Below, in pieces: positions 15,351-23,880 of a stretch of DNA of 64,000 bases. The position numbers and the translations under genes are program-made. How positions within the stretch are numbered: the stretch's first letter is position 1; each line of letters opens with the position of its first letter. A model generated the notes under the pieces. The model was not told the DNA's origin. It ran no database searches and saw only the letters and a list, made by a program, of their open reading frames with translations. Source of the DNA: Bryobacterales bacterium (GTDB taxonomy: Bacteria > Acidobacteriota > Terriglobia > Bryobacterales > Bryobacteraceae); NCBI GenBank assembly GCA_003170295.1, contig PNAJ01000117.1, positions 91,077 to 155,076 on the forward strand, read 5' to 3'.

Positions 15351-18344
15351 ATGTTCACCAGATTTGCCGCACTATTGGCGGTTCTGCCGTTAGTCGCAGT
15401 CGGAGTTTGCGCGCAGGGACTGGACACCAAGGCGTCCAAGGACGACTGGGAAGAAATTAATTACGAATTTAATTCGTCAGTTCTTGTCGATGGATACCCG
15501 AGCCTTCTCCGCGTGGCCGAGTTGCTGCAAAAGCACCCGGGCTACAAAGTGCGGATCGAAGGCCATACCGACGTCATAGGCGGCGGACCTTATAACGAGA
15601 AGCTGGGGCAGGCCCGAGCCGACGCAGTGCGCGACTTCCTGGTGAAGTATGGCGCCGGCACCGCACAGATTACGACCGGAACCCGCGGCAAAGTGGACCC
15701 GAAGTATCCAGGTCAAAGACCGACTTTTACAAAGACCGACGAAGCTCGCTGGATGAACCGCCGCGTAGTACTGACGGTGATGAACGAATCCGGCGGCGTG
15801 GTGGGAGCGGGCGGTCCTGGCGATGCGATCCGGGCGATGGAACCGGCCAAGGGCATGACGGATTGCTGCACGGAAGTGCTGAAGCGGCTCGATAAGCTGG
15901 ACGATATCGCGCGACTGTTGAAGGATCTCGCGGATCAGAACGCGCAGCTCAAGAAAGATATTGCGGACCTGAAGAAAGATCAAGCGGTACTGGAATCGAA
16001 GGTGAATCAACCTCCGCCACCGGTGATGATGCCGACGGCCGCTCCGCCACCCGTAAAGAAAGAAGACTCGCGCTTCCAGTTGTTGGGCGTGAACGTGGGC
16101 GGGGATTCGACCCAGCACGTGACCTTCACCGGAAAAGGCCGGTTCTTCGGTGTATTCGGCGAGCATTATGCGTTGCAGGCGCAGGGCGAGTATTTTTACA
16201 CTCACGACGCCAAGGAAGGCCAGGTCGACGTGGGTCTTGTGGACCGGATCGGGCGGATGCAAGCCGGCCTGTTTGCCAGCTTCAAAAACGTATCGCTTGC
16301 GGGAAACCAGACCAGCGGAACGCTTGGCCAAGCGGCATTTACCGTCGACTACATTTTCAAATGGGGCAAGCTGGGAGTTTTCGGCACCAAGGGCTTCATG
16401 GACAACGCGAAAATCTACAGCGCGGCGTACGTGAATCCGGCCACCGGTTACACCTCGACCGACATCTTCATCGAACGCTACCTGAAGATTGTGGATCAGG
16501 CCGGCGTCAGCGGAACGGTAGGGCTGTGGGGCAACAACTACCTGGAAGGCAACATCGGTTATTTGAAGAGCGTCGTCAACGGCGACCGCATGGGCGGCAC
16601 GGTACGCTTTGTTTTCCCGGTGAATACCAAGGTCGCCGTTACGCTGGAAGGCGGCGTCAACGAAACGCTGCTGGGAGTGGGCAATACGGGCCGCGTGGTG
16701 GCTGGCGTGCAATTGGGCAACCTGATGCGTCCGAAGGAATTTCTGGAATCGGGCATTCCGATACCGATCGACGTGCCGCGCGTTCGATATGAAGTACTGA
16801 CGCGGAAGGTGCACGTGGGCGAGACGCCTCCGGTAGCCGACGCGGGTCCGGATCAGATCGGCGTTCCCGCGGGAACGATCAAGCTGGACGGATCGGCTTC
16901 CTATTCGCCGGATGGCAACCCGCTGACCTACCAGTGGATTCCGGAAGGTCCGGCGGTAAGTCTGTCGGCCGCGACATCGGCGATCACGACGTTTACAGCG
17001 ACCGCGTCCCAATCGTACACGTTCCGGCTGGTTGTGAAGGATAACTTCGGCGGACAGGGCATGGCTCGCGTCCACGTTACGACGGCAGCGAATAATCTTC
17101 CGCTCATCGTCTCGTTCCAGGCGAATCCGACCTCGGTTGCGGCCGGGGGGACTTCGAACCTGAGTTGGGCGGTTACCGGCGCGGACACGGTGACGATCAC
17201 GCCGGGAGTCGGCCCGGTTCCGTTGTCCGGTGCGCAGCCGGTTGTAGTGAATTCCACCACAACTTACACGTTGACGGCCAAGAACGCGAACGGCAGTACT
17301 ACAGCATCGGTGACCGTCACAGTGACGACGCCAGTGACAGCGCTGCTGGCGTGCTATGCATCACCGTCGAACATCATGGCGGGCGAATCGGCTACCTTGA
17401 ACTACCAGTCGCAGAACGCGACGTCGGTCAGCATCAATCAAGGCGTCGGTTCGGTCGGCCTGAGCGGCAGCGTGGCAGTGACGCCGACCGCGACGACCAA
17501 TTACACGGTCACGGCGAACGGCCCGAACGGGCAAACGGCTTCGTGCAGCATCGCGGTGCAAGTGACCGCGGGCGCACTGCCGAGAATCATCCAGTTCTCG
17601 GCGTCGCCGATGTCCATCCTGAGCGGCCAGAGCTCGAATCTACTGTGGATCGTGGATAACTCCACTTCGCAGACGATCACGACTTTGGGCACAGTGGTTG
17701 CGGCCGGCACGGCAAGCGTGTCCCCGACGGTGACCACTACTTACACGTTGACGGCGACCAATGCCGCCGGCAGCGTACCGGCGACGGCTACAGTGACGGT
17801 GACGCAGATCCCGAATCCGATCATCGTGAGCTTTACAGCGACGCCGAATCCGTCGAACACTCCGGGAGCTCCGGTAGTGTTGAACTGCCAGACGCAAAAC
17901 TCGGCGAGCATTACCATGGCCGGGTTGACGTTCCTGACACCGAACATCACCTACACGGTGTATCCGCAGGCGACGACCGCATACAATTGCATCGCGACTG
18001 GTGAAAACGGCGTGACGGCCAGCAAGACGCTCACGGTGACGGTCGGCTCCTCGCCGCCGCCTACCGCTGCGCCGCCAACGATCGTCATCGCGGGTGGCAG
18101 CACTCAGACGACGACCGTGCGCAACGTGCTGATCGACGCATCCGGTTCGACCAGTTCGACCGGCGGCGGGCTGACGTTCAGTCTTGCGACGCTGTACGGC
18201 TCGGCGCAAATCATCAACGGCAATACGTCGAAACCCACGGTAACGCTGGGGCCGACGCCTGGTCCGTACTACTTCAATCTCACGGTGACGGATAGCAAGG
18301 GCGTATCCACCACGCAGGAGATCACAATCACCTACGCGCCTTAG
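15351..18344 (+). CDS. OmpA-PKD-Ig-like multidomain surface protein
   Basis: A 997-residue exported protein with a GAGGAGAGG ribosome site. Order: signal peptide (1-22); OmpA-like peptidoglycan-binding domain (about 40-145; IEGHTDVIGGGPYNEKLGQA); coiled coil (about 175-225; LKDLADQNAQLKKDIADLKK); a beta-rich region resembling a small barrel (about 240-480); a PKD domain (about 497-580; PPVADAGPDQI); then four repeats of about 80 residues (585-900) with I-x-S-F-x-A-x-P and TTTYTLTA motifs, and a final Ig-like domain. OmpA domains usually sit at the C-terminus, so the N-terminal position is unusual. It probably ties outer membrane, wall and an external stalk together. A terminator follows. Confidence 0.85.
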   Translation: MFTRFAALLAVLPLVAVGVCAQGLDTKASKDDWEEINYEFNSSVLVDGYPSLLRVAELLQKHPGYKVRIEGHTDVIGGGPYNEKLGQARADAVRDFLVKYGAGTAQITTGTRGKVDPKYPGQRPTFTKTDEARWMNRRVVLTVMNESGGVVGAGGPGDAIRAMEPAKGMTDCCTEVLKRLDKLDDIARLLKDLADQNAQLKKDIADLKKDQAVLESKVNQPPPPVMMPTAAPPPVKKEDSRFQLLGVNVGGDSTQHVTFTGKGRFFGVFGEHYALQAQGEYFYTHDAKEGQVDVGLVDRIGRMQAGLFASFKNVSLAGNQTSGTLGQAAFTVDYIFKWGKLGVFGTKGFMDNAKIYSAAYVNPATGYTSTDIFIERYLKIVDQAGVSGTVGLWGNNYLEGNIGYLKSVVNGDRMGGTVRFVFPVNTKVAVTLEGGVNETLLGVGNTGRVVAGVQLGNLMRPKEFLESGIPIPIDVPRVRYEVLTRKVHVGETPPVADAGPDQIGVPAGTIKLDGSASYSPDGNPLTYQWIPEGPAVSLSAATSAITTFTATASQSYTFRLVVKDNFGGQGMARVHVTTAANNLPLIVSFQANPTSVAAGGTSNLSWAVTGADTVTITPGVGPVPLSGAQPVVVNSTTTYTLTAKNANGSTTASVTVTVTTPVTALLACYASPSNIMAGESATLNYQSQNATSVSINQGVGSVGLSGSVAVTPTATTNYTVTANGPNGQTASCSIAVQVTAGALPRIIQFSASPMSILSGQSSNLLWIVDNSTSQTITTLGTVVAAGTASVSPTVTTTYTLTATNAAGSVPATATVTVTQIPNPIIVSFTATPNPSNTPGAPVVLNCQTQNSASITMAGLTFLTPNITYTVYPQATTAYNCIATGENGVTASKTLTVTVGSSPPPTAAPPTIVIAGGSTQTTTVRNVLIDASGSTSSTGGGLTFSLATLYGSAQIINGNTSKPTVTLGPTPGPYYFNLTVTDSKGVSTTQEITITYAP

Positions 18345-18360
18345 GGCGATCGGGTGAGCG

Positions 18361-18398
18361 AAAAAAGGGCGGGTCCGAGAAATCGGGTCCGCCCTTTT
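18361..18398 (+). terminator. Rho-independent terminator of the OmpA-PKD gene
   Basis: AAAGGGCGG and CCGCCCTTT arms with a short partly paired centre (GTCCGAGAAATCGGGT), followed by a T-rich run on the plus strand (CTTTTTA). It begins about 17 bases after the stop codon. The A-run on the other side would let it also serve the convergent S21 gene. Confidence 0.85.
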
Positions 18399-18420
18399 TA
18401 ATGCTCAGCAGGGTTATAAA

Positions 18421-18453
18421 AAACAAAAAAGGCAAGCTCGAAAGCCTGCCCTT
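18421..18453 (-). terminator. Rho-independent terminator of rpsU
   Basis: On the minus strand GGCAGGC-TTTCGA-GCTTGCC forms a 7-bp stem with one G-T pair, followed by TTTTTTG. It ends about 30 bases after the S21 stop codon. Confidence 0.8.
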
Positions 18454-18481
18454 TGGTTATGAATCGGTGATCGAAGAAACG

Positions 18482-18679
18482 CTATTCCGCTTCGCGGGGG
18501 CGTTTCTTTCTATTGCGCTTGCGCGCGAGAGCTTCCTTGGTGCGCTGTTTTTCACCCGGCTTCAAGTAGAAGGAATGTCTCTTGATTTCCTTGATGATGT
18601 CCTCTTGCTGGACCTTGCGCTTGAAACGGCGCAGCGCGCTTTCCAGGGTTTCTCCATCCTGGATGTGTACTTCTGCCAA
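18482..18679 (-). CDS. rpsU: 30S ribosomal protein S21
   Basis: A 65-residue basic protein with the S21 pattern: ESALRRFKRKVQQEDIIKEIKRHSFYLKPGEKQR would be one run, of which the ESALRRFKRK and HSFYLKPGEKQR parts are the recognisable ones, ending in a KRNRKKR tail. S21 binds the 30S platform near the 3' end of 16S rRNA and helps initiation. Length and charge are normal. It is a single-gene unit with its own terminator, and a DUF6249-like gene lies upstream on the same strand. Confidence 0.95.
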   Translation of the reverse strand: MAEVHIQDGETLESALRRFKRKVQQEDIIKEIKRHSFYLKPGEKQRTKEALARKRNRKKRPREAE

Positions 18680-18757
18680 ACTCGACTCACCTGCCTTTTT
18701 ACTGCCGCACTAGCATGCGGCTCCAGACTGCTGGGCATGCGGTACGCACGCCAGCTT

Positions 18758-19222
18758 CTAGGATAGCAGCTTCCTGGTTTCGACCCGGTAAAAGATCAGG
18801 TAGGCCAGGCCGACGCCGACGGGAATGAGTCCGAGGAATCCGAGGCCGATGGGAACGCCCTGATCGTTGTGAGGCTCGTGGAGGAGCATCTGAATTTCCT
18901 CCGGAGTCGCGCCGCGGTCGCGAGCATCCATCACAGCCCGCACCTTTACTTCAGCGGGGTAGGGCCTTTGTGAGGTGACGGCGACCGCGGAGATCGCGAC
19001 CATCGATGTGAGACCCGCGAAGAGCCAGATCATGCCGTGCAGCAGATACGTGCGAGGGGTCCAGGGCGCGGATTGGCGGACCGGCAGGTCCACGCCTTTT
19101 TCGAGGGCAGCGAGCGTTTCTTTATGACTGAGCTCGCGCTCGCGAAAACGGTTGTTGAGGGTGATTAGAACAATCACCCCGACGAAAACGAAAAGCATTA
19201 CGAAAAACACGGTTGCTTCCAT
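18758..19222 (-). CDS. DUF6249-like inner-membrane protein
   Basis: A 154-residue membrane protein with three hydrophobic segments: about 4-22, 62-84 and 124-145. After the first segment comes RERELSHKETLAALEKG, a short charged motif common in DUF6249-type membrane proteins. A soluble loop (about 88-120) contains VMDARDRGATPEEIQMLLHE. The function is unknown. It is divergent from the sigma factor gene, and this kind of protein often lies next to ECF sigma genes in Acidobacteriota, so a regulatory or stress link is possible but not shown. Confidence 0.7.
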   Translation of the reverse strand: MEATVFFVMLFVFVGVIVLITLNNRFRERELSHKETLAALEKGVDLPVRQSAPWTPRTYLLHGMIWLFAGLTSMVAISAVAVTSQRPYPAEVKVRAVMDARDRGATPEEIQMLLHEPHNDQGVPIGLGFLGLIPVGVGLAYLIFYRVETRKLLS

Positions 19223-19305
19223 GCCGATTGAGACTCGCGGATAGTGTACAAATGTTTCAACCCGCGTTGAAACTTATCGAGCGTTCTGAGAGGTCTAAAG
19301 CAAGG

Positions 19306-19860
19306 ATGGCGGCCGACGAAGAAATCACGGCTCTGCTCGCGTCGGGGTGTCGCACCGAAGCGTTCGAAACATTGCTCGCCGCATATCAGGACAAAGTATT
19401 CCGGCTCTCCTATTCGATGCTGGGAGATCGGGCGCAGGCCGAGGACGCGGCGCAGGAGAGTTTTCTGCGCATCTGGAAATCGATGGATCGTTATCGAGGA
19501 GACTCGGCGCTCGGCACGTGGATTTTTTCGATCGCGCGAAATGTCTGCCTGACTGCGATTTCGAAACGCGCCGCGCGGCGGTCCGCTCCGATCGAAGAAG
19601 CCGAGCGCTCGACGTCCGATGCGCCGGACCGGCAGCGCGATATTTTGCGCCTGGTGGCCGAATTGCCGAAGAACTACCGCGCCGTGGTGATGTTGTTTTA
19701 TATGGAAGATCGATCCTACGAGGAGGTCGCGCGGTTGTTGGATTTGCCGGTCGGCACGGTGAAAACGCATCTCCACAGGGCGCGCAACCAACTCGCTACG
19801 ATGATACAGGAGGCAGACCAGTGTCCGACGAACTTGACGAACAGCTTGACGAACGACTGA
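19306..19860 (+). CDS. ECF RNA polymerase sigma factor
   Basis: A 184-residue sigma-70-family protein of the ECF group. Region 2 has YQDKVFRLSYSMLGDRAQA and AQESFLRIWKS; region 4 has ELPKNYRAVVMLFYMEDRSY and the helix-turn-helix VGTVKTHLHRARNQL. ECF factors direct polymerase to stress or envelope promoters. The start at 19306 (MAADEE) is chosen because the family begins near here. The open frame extends to 19213, but that part overlaps the divergent gene; ATG 19252 is an alternative. The 3' end overlaps a small membrane protein gene by 40 bases. Confidence 0.9.
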   Translation: MAADEEITALLASGCRTEAFETLLAAYQDKVFRLSYSMLGDRAQAEDAAQESFLRIWKSMDRYRGDSALGTWIFSIARNVCLTAISKRAARRSAPIEEAERSTSDAPDRQRDILRLVAELPKNYRAVVMLFYMEDRSYEEVARLLDLPVGTVKTHLHRARNQLATMIQEADQCPTNLTNSLTND

Positions 19861-20027
19861 CGCGAGCATTTGGCGGAATCTGCGCACCCGCGAGTCTCGC
19901 CTCGGCGGTGATGAATCGCGTGCGAATGCCGGCGCCCACGCGGTTGCCGGAAGTGCTGGACGCGATCGCGTGGATGGGCGTCCTTTCTCTTGCGGCGTGC
20001 GTCGCATTTTTTGTGATTTTGAAATAG
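19821..20027 (+). CDS. 68-residue single-pass membrane protein, putative anti-sigma partner
   Basis: A GTG at 19821, with CAGGAGG seven bases upstream, opens a 68-codon frame that overlaps the sigma factor gene by 40 bases. The product has an acidic N-terminus (SDELDEQLDERL), a basic middle (NRVRMPAPTRLPEV) and one membrane helix (about 46-67, IAWMGVLSLAACVAFFVIL). Position and coupling are those of an anti-sigma factor, and the topology fits a short cytoplasmic anchor. It lacks the HxxxCxxC zinc motif of ZAS anti-sigma domains and is too short for a full one. The role is inferred from context only. Confidence 0.7.
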   Translation: MSDELDEQLDERLTRAFGGICAPASLASAVMNRVRMPAPTRLPEVLDAIAWMGVLSLAACVAFFVILK

Positions 20028-20043
20028 TGTTATCGTTGCCCAC

Positions 20044-20841
20044 ATGTCAAGTAATTCCGCAGGCATCTTTCGGGATCATCTATTGAAGGAAAAAGTCGCG
20101 TTCGTCACCGGAGGCGGCAGCGGCATCGGACAGCGCATGGCGGAGCGGTTCGCCGAACACGGCGCGAAAGTCGTGCTGGTGGGCCGCAAGCAGGAAAAGC
20201 TGGACGTGGCGGCGGCGGCGATTCGCAGTGTGGGAGGGTTCGCGGAAACCGCGGCGCTCGATGTGCGGGATTACGCCGCGGTCGAGGCCGCGATAAAGAA
20301 GACGCGCGACGATTTGGGGGAGATCGACATTTTGCTGTGCGGAGCCGCCGGGAATTTTCCAGCACCGGTCACGGGCATGTCGGCCAACGGATTTAAAGCG
20401 GTGATCGATATCGATCTGCTCGGCACATTTAATACTTGCCGCGCGGCGTATGAGTCGCTGCGCAAGCCTGGCGCGTCGGTGATCAGCATCTCGGCGAATC
20501 ACGCCACTGTGGCGATCGCGAATCAGGCGCATGTGTGCGCCGCGAAGGCCGGGATCGAGCTGCTCATGAAAACGCTCGCGATCGAGTGGGGTCCGAAAGG
20601 GATTCGCGCGAACTGCATCACTCCAGGACCCACCGACGATACGGAGGGAATGCGCCGCCTCGCGCCAACTCCGGAGGCTCGCCTCGCTGCTCAAAATAGT
20701 GTGCCGCTGGGACGCTACGGCACCAAGGATGAATTGGCGGACCTCGCTCTTTTTCTGTGCTCAGAGGCGGCGTCGTACATCACGGGCTCGGTTTATCATT
20801 GCGACGGAGGAACGTCGCTGACTCGCTCCTCAATGAGCTGA
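20044..20841 (+). CDS. SDR oxidoreductase of the 2,4-dienoyl-CoA reductase type
   Basis: A 265-residue Rossmann protein with GGGSGIGQRMAERF at the cofactor site (about 23-36). The usual catalytic YxxxK is replaced: the stretch is AHVCAAKAGIELLMKTLAIEWG, keeping Lys but not Tyr. Loss of that Tyr, with the AAGNFPAP and DIDLLGTFN segments, is typical of 2,4-dienoyl-CoA reductases (DECR), which use NADPH to remove double bases at even positions in unsaturated acyl-CoAs before beta-oxidation. The FAD oxidoreductase starts 2 bases after the stop, so the two are co-translated. Confidence 0.83.
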   Translation: MSSNSAGIFRDHLLKEKVAFVTGGGSGIGQRMAERFAEHGAKVVLVGRKQEKLDVAAAAIRSVGGFAETAALDVRDYAAVEAAIKKTRDDLGEIDILLCGAAGNFPAPVTGMSANGFKAVIDIDLLGTFNTCRAAYESLRKPGASVISISANHATVAIANQAHVCAAKAGIELLMKTLAIEWGPKGIRANCITPGPTDDTEGMRRLAPTPEARLAAQNSVPLGRYGTKDELADLALFLCSEAASYITGSVYHCDGGTSLTRSSMS

Positions 20842-20843
20842 GA

Positions 20844-22001
20844 ATGGTCTCATCGGCGGATGTTGTCATCATCGGCGGGGGCATTGTCGGCGCGAGCATC
20901 GCGTATCAGCTCACAGTGGCGGGTTGCCGAAATGTTGTGATCCTGGAGCGCGAGAGCAGCCAGGGCAAGGGCTCCACTGGAAAAAGCATGGGCGGAGTGC
21001 GGGCGCAATTTTCGACGCCCGTGAATATTCAGATGTCGCTGTACTCGATTCCGTTTTTTCGCGATTTCCAGCAGACCATGGGGCATCCATCCGGCTATCG
21101 CGCGCAGGGATATCTGTTCATCGCGACAGCGGACCGGCATCTCGAGTATCTGCGCGCGAATTACGAGCGGCAAGTCTCGGCGGGCTTGAAAACGGCGTCG
21201 CTCGTGAGTCGCGACGATATCGTCACCATGGTCCCGCAGATTCGATCCGACGATATTCTGTGCGGCAGCTTCTGCTCCACCGATGGCTTCGTCGATCCTT
21301 ACAGCGTCATGACCGGATTCACTCTGCGTGCGGTCGACCAAGGCGCGCAGTTGATTCGCGACGCGGAGGTCACGCGCCTGTCCCTCGATGCGAAAGGCGT
21401 CGCGTCTGTCGAGACGACGCAAGGCTCGATCGCGACGCGTACCGTCGTAAATGCCGCGGGCGCGTGGGCGGCGGGGATCGCGAAGATGGCTGGCATCGAC
21501 CTTCCCGTGGAGCCTCTGCGGCGCATGCTGGTTCCGACCGAGCCGTTCGACAAGATCGCCCATAGCGCACCCATGACGGTTGATATGTCCACGGGGTTTC
21601 ATTTTCGGCCCGAAGGGTTGGGCCTGTTGATGGCGTGGAACGATCCAGCCGAAAAGCCCGGTTACAACACGACCTTCGATCGCGGATTCATCGAAAAGAT
21701 TCTGACGCGGGCGGTGGATCGCGTCCCGGTGTTCGAGGAGCTGGAAGTGAATCCATCGCGCGCCTGGGCGGGTCTTTACGAGATGACGCCGGACCATCAT
21801 CCGGTGCTCGGCGAGTCTCCCATTCACGGATTATATTTCGCAAATGGATTCAGTGGGCATGGCGTGATGCATTCACCCGCGACGGGAAAGATTTTGGCGG
21901 ATCTTATTTTAAAGGGGACGACGGACCTGATTGATGCGAAACTGCTCGAGTATGCACGGTTCGCCGAGGGGCGTCAAATCGAAGAGACCGCGGTTTTATA
22001 G
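20844..22001 (+). CDS. FAD-dependent oxidoreductase, DAO/sarcosine oxidase beta-like
   Basis: A 385-residue protein with a dinucleotide-binding start (ADVVIIGGGIVGASIAYQL), then SMGGVRAQFS, a catalytic-domain region (QGYLFIATADRH) and the conserved C-terminal FAD signature YFANGFSGHGVMHSP. This is the DAO superfamily, nearest in pattern to sarcosine oxidase beta and related amino-acid dehydrogenases. The start at 20844 follows the SDR stop by 2 bases; an extended frame from 20757 would run inside the SDR gene and is not used. The amine substrate is unknown, and no alpha, gamma or delta subunits are near, so it likely works as a single-chain enzyme. Confidence 0.83.
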   Translation: MVSSADVVIIGGGIVGASIAYQLTVAGCRNVVILERESSQGKGSTGKSMGGVRAQFSTPVNIQMSLYSIPFFRDFQQTMGHPSGYRAQGYLFIATADRHLEYLRANYERQVSAGLKTASLVSRDDIVTMVPQIRSDDILCGSFCSTDGFVDPYSVMTGFTLRAVDQGAQLIRDAEVTRLSLDAKGVASVETTQGSIATRTVVNAAGAWAAGIAKMAGIDLPVEPLRRMLVPTEPFDKIAHSAPMTVDMSTGFHFRPEGLGLLMAWNDPAEKPGYNTTFDRGFIEKILTRAVDRVPVFEELEVNPSRAWAGLYEMTPDHHPVLGESPIHGLYFANGFSGHGVMHSPATGKILADLILKGTTDLIDAKLLEYARFAEGRQIEETAVL

Positions 22002-22070
22002 CACCGCTCCCTGCGGTCACGGCTCGGTAGGCACGTGATAGATTCTGAGCCGTGACCGCAGGGAGCGGTG
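22002..22070. terminator. Perfect 24-bp inverted repeat between convergent genes
   Basis: Arms at 22002-22025 and 22047-22070 are exact complements (starting CACCGCTCCCTGCGG), with a 21-base loop. It begins directly after the stop codon of the FAD enzyme and ends 5 bases before the stop of the DUF885 gene. It can act as a two-way terminator although T-runs are lacking. Each arm is a copy of the GAGCCGTGAC dispersed repeat. Confidence 0.65.
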
Positions 22071-22074
22071 TCGC

Positions 22075-23856
22075 CTAATTCGCGAACTTCCACGACGTCT
22101 TAAAATCCGCCGTGAGCATTTGCTTGGTCAGATCCGCGCGGATCATCTCGACAGGAATGCTGTTCTCCTGAAGAATCGCGTCGTGAAACGCACGGTCCGT
22201 CATCTTGCCTGCCAGTTCTTTGTGCAACGCATAAATTTGCATGCCGCCGAGCAGATACGCGGCCTGATAAAGGGGCGAATAATCGCCGGCAAAGGATCGC
22301 CGCACTTCGCCGATCGCGTTGTCGCGCTCATGGCCGACGCGATTCACAAGAAAATCGATGCACTCCTGCGGGGTCATCTTTTCGAGATGAAAACTCAATG
22401 AGAAAATGATGCGCGCGCAGCGATGCATTCTCCAGAACAGCATCCCGATGCGGTCCTCGGGCGAGCGCGCGAATCCCAGATCCCACATCAGCATCTCCCA
22501 GTAAAGAGACCATCCTTCGACGATGAAGGGTGTATTGAACACGCGCCGGTACGGCCGATAGCGCGACGCGATGAAACCCTGCAATTCGTGGCCGGGAATC
22601 AGCTCATGAAACACGGTGGCGCGCGAGAAATGAATATTGTTGCCGCGCATGCTCATCAACTTTTGCTCCTCCGACATCGTATTGGTGGGGTACGACACGC
22701 TGATCACTTCCCCGCCCGTGAAAAATGGATTCACCAGTTGCCGCGCGGGCGACATCATCTCCATGCGCCACGTTTCGCGAGCCAGCGGAGGAATCGTGAT
22801 CAGGTCGTTCTTGTCCAGAAATGCGATGGCTTCATTTGCCAGATCGCGAATCAGGTCCGGTTGCTTGCCGGGCTCGACGTAAAGCGTCTTTACGTGCTCC
22901 AGCGCCTTGTGCCAATCGTCGCCATAACCCAAGTCGCGCGACGCGCGCTTCATCTGATCCTCGCACCAGGCAAATTCCTTGTTCGCGATGGCGATCAATT
23001 CCTCCGGCGTGTACGGAATCATCTCATTGGCGAGTTCGTTCATCAATCCATCGCGACCAATCGGGTTGCCAATAATATCGTCGCCATTATCGGCTGCAAC
23101 TCGCGCCGGAACTGGCGTCGGAGGAGTTATCGCGCCGCCGCGTCCTCCTCTACCGCCACGACCTCCCCCGGTTTCCGCAGGCATCGCGCCTCGCACGCCT
23201 GCCACTCTCTCGTGCAGGAACTTGATGTAGGTATCGAGCGCCGTGTCGGCCGATTTGTACGGCTCCGCCATCCACCACGTGAACAACGGATCGTATCCGT
23301 TATAGAACTCGTACCATCGGCGCAGCGTGCCACGCAGATTATTCAGCGTCACCGCGGCATGATTCGCGACGGTCTTCTTAGGAGGCACCGACCGCAGCGT
23401 GCTCTCGACCTTTTTCCTCGCGTCGTCGATCTGCTTGGCGAGCGCGTTGACCGTCGCCGCCGTCTTCGCCGCATCCACCGGCTCCATCCGCCGCCGCGAT
23501 TCCTCGAATCCGACAATTGTCCCGACGAACGGCATCAGCGGCGCTTCCTCTTGATACGCTCTCGCGTCCAGGTCCAGTTGCCGCACTTCGTGTTGCAAAT
23601 GATTCCTGAAAAGAACATAGTCGATGCGCCCGTCCCCGCTCAGCGCATCGAAGTTCATTTGCGAAACGTTCTCGGACCACTCGCGATAGAACTGCGCGAG
23701 ACGTTTCCGCCGCGTTTCAGAGATATCGATGGGATAGGTGCGAGTCAGCGTCGCCCGATCGGAGATGAATCGCTCGATGGGCGCAGCCAACTCGCTGTTC
23801 GATCGATCCAGATCGTCGGCAATCGCAAGAGTGCTCAGCAGCAAGAACACAAACAT
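22075..23856 (-). CDS. DUF885 family exported protein
   Basis: A 593-residue protein with a signal peptide (about 1-14) and the DUF885 layout, a gluzincin-like family of putative metallopeptidases common in Acidobacteriota. The expected zinc motif HELIPGHELQ lies at about residues 415-424, and NRVGHERDNA and the C-terminal YLLGGMQIYAL segment fit the family. An unusual insert TGGGRGGRGGRGG lies near residue 229, a Gly/Arg-rich tract not needed for the fold. The protein is likely periplasmic. DUF2252 lies upstream on the same strand with a 24-bp gap. Confidence 0.85.
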   Translation of the reverse strand: MFVFLLLSTLAIADDLDRSNSELAAPIERFISDRATLTRTYPIDISETRRKRLAQFYREWSENVSQMNFDALSGDGRIDYVLFRNHLQHEVRQLDLDARAYQEEAPLMPFVGTIVGFEESRRRMEPVDAAKTAATVNALAKQIDDARKKVESTLRSVPPKKTVANHAAVTLNNLRGTLRRWYEFYNGYDPLFTWWMAEPYKSADTALDTYIKFLHERVAGVRGAMPAETGGGRGGRGGRGGAITPPTPVPARVAADNGDDIIGNPIGRDGLMNELANEMIPYTPEELIAIANKEFAWCEDQMKRASRDLGYGDDWHKALEHVKTLYVEPGKQPDLIRDLANEAIAFLDKNDLITIPPLARETWRMEMMSPARQLVNPFFTGGEVISVSYPTNTMSEEQKLMSMRGNNIHFSRATVFHELIPGHELQGFIASRYRPYRRVFNTPFIVEGWSLYWEMLMWDLGFARSPEDRIGMLFWRMHRCARIIFSLSFHLEKMTPQECIDFLVNRVGHERDNAIGEVRRSFAGDYSPLYQAAYLLGGMQIYALHKELAGKMTDRAFHDAILQENSIPVEMIRADLTKQMLTADFKTSWKFAN

Positions 23857-23880
23857 TAGAGTTAGATTGCCATAAACCGA

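Noticed and set aside
15477..17075. A 532-codon minus-strand frame opposite the OmpA-PKD gene
   Set aside because: Arg/His-rich antisense shadow with no signal or domain.
22423..23859. A 478-codon plus-strand open frame opposite the DUF885 gene
   Set aside because: It mirrors the codon pattern of the minus-strand gene, is rich in Arg and His and has no family resemblance; a GC-rich antisense shadow.
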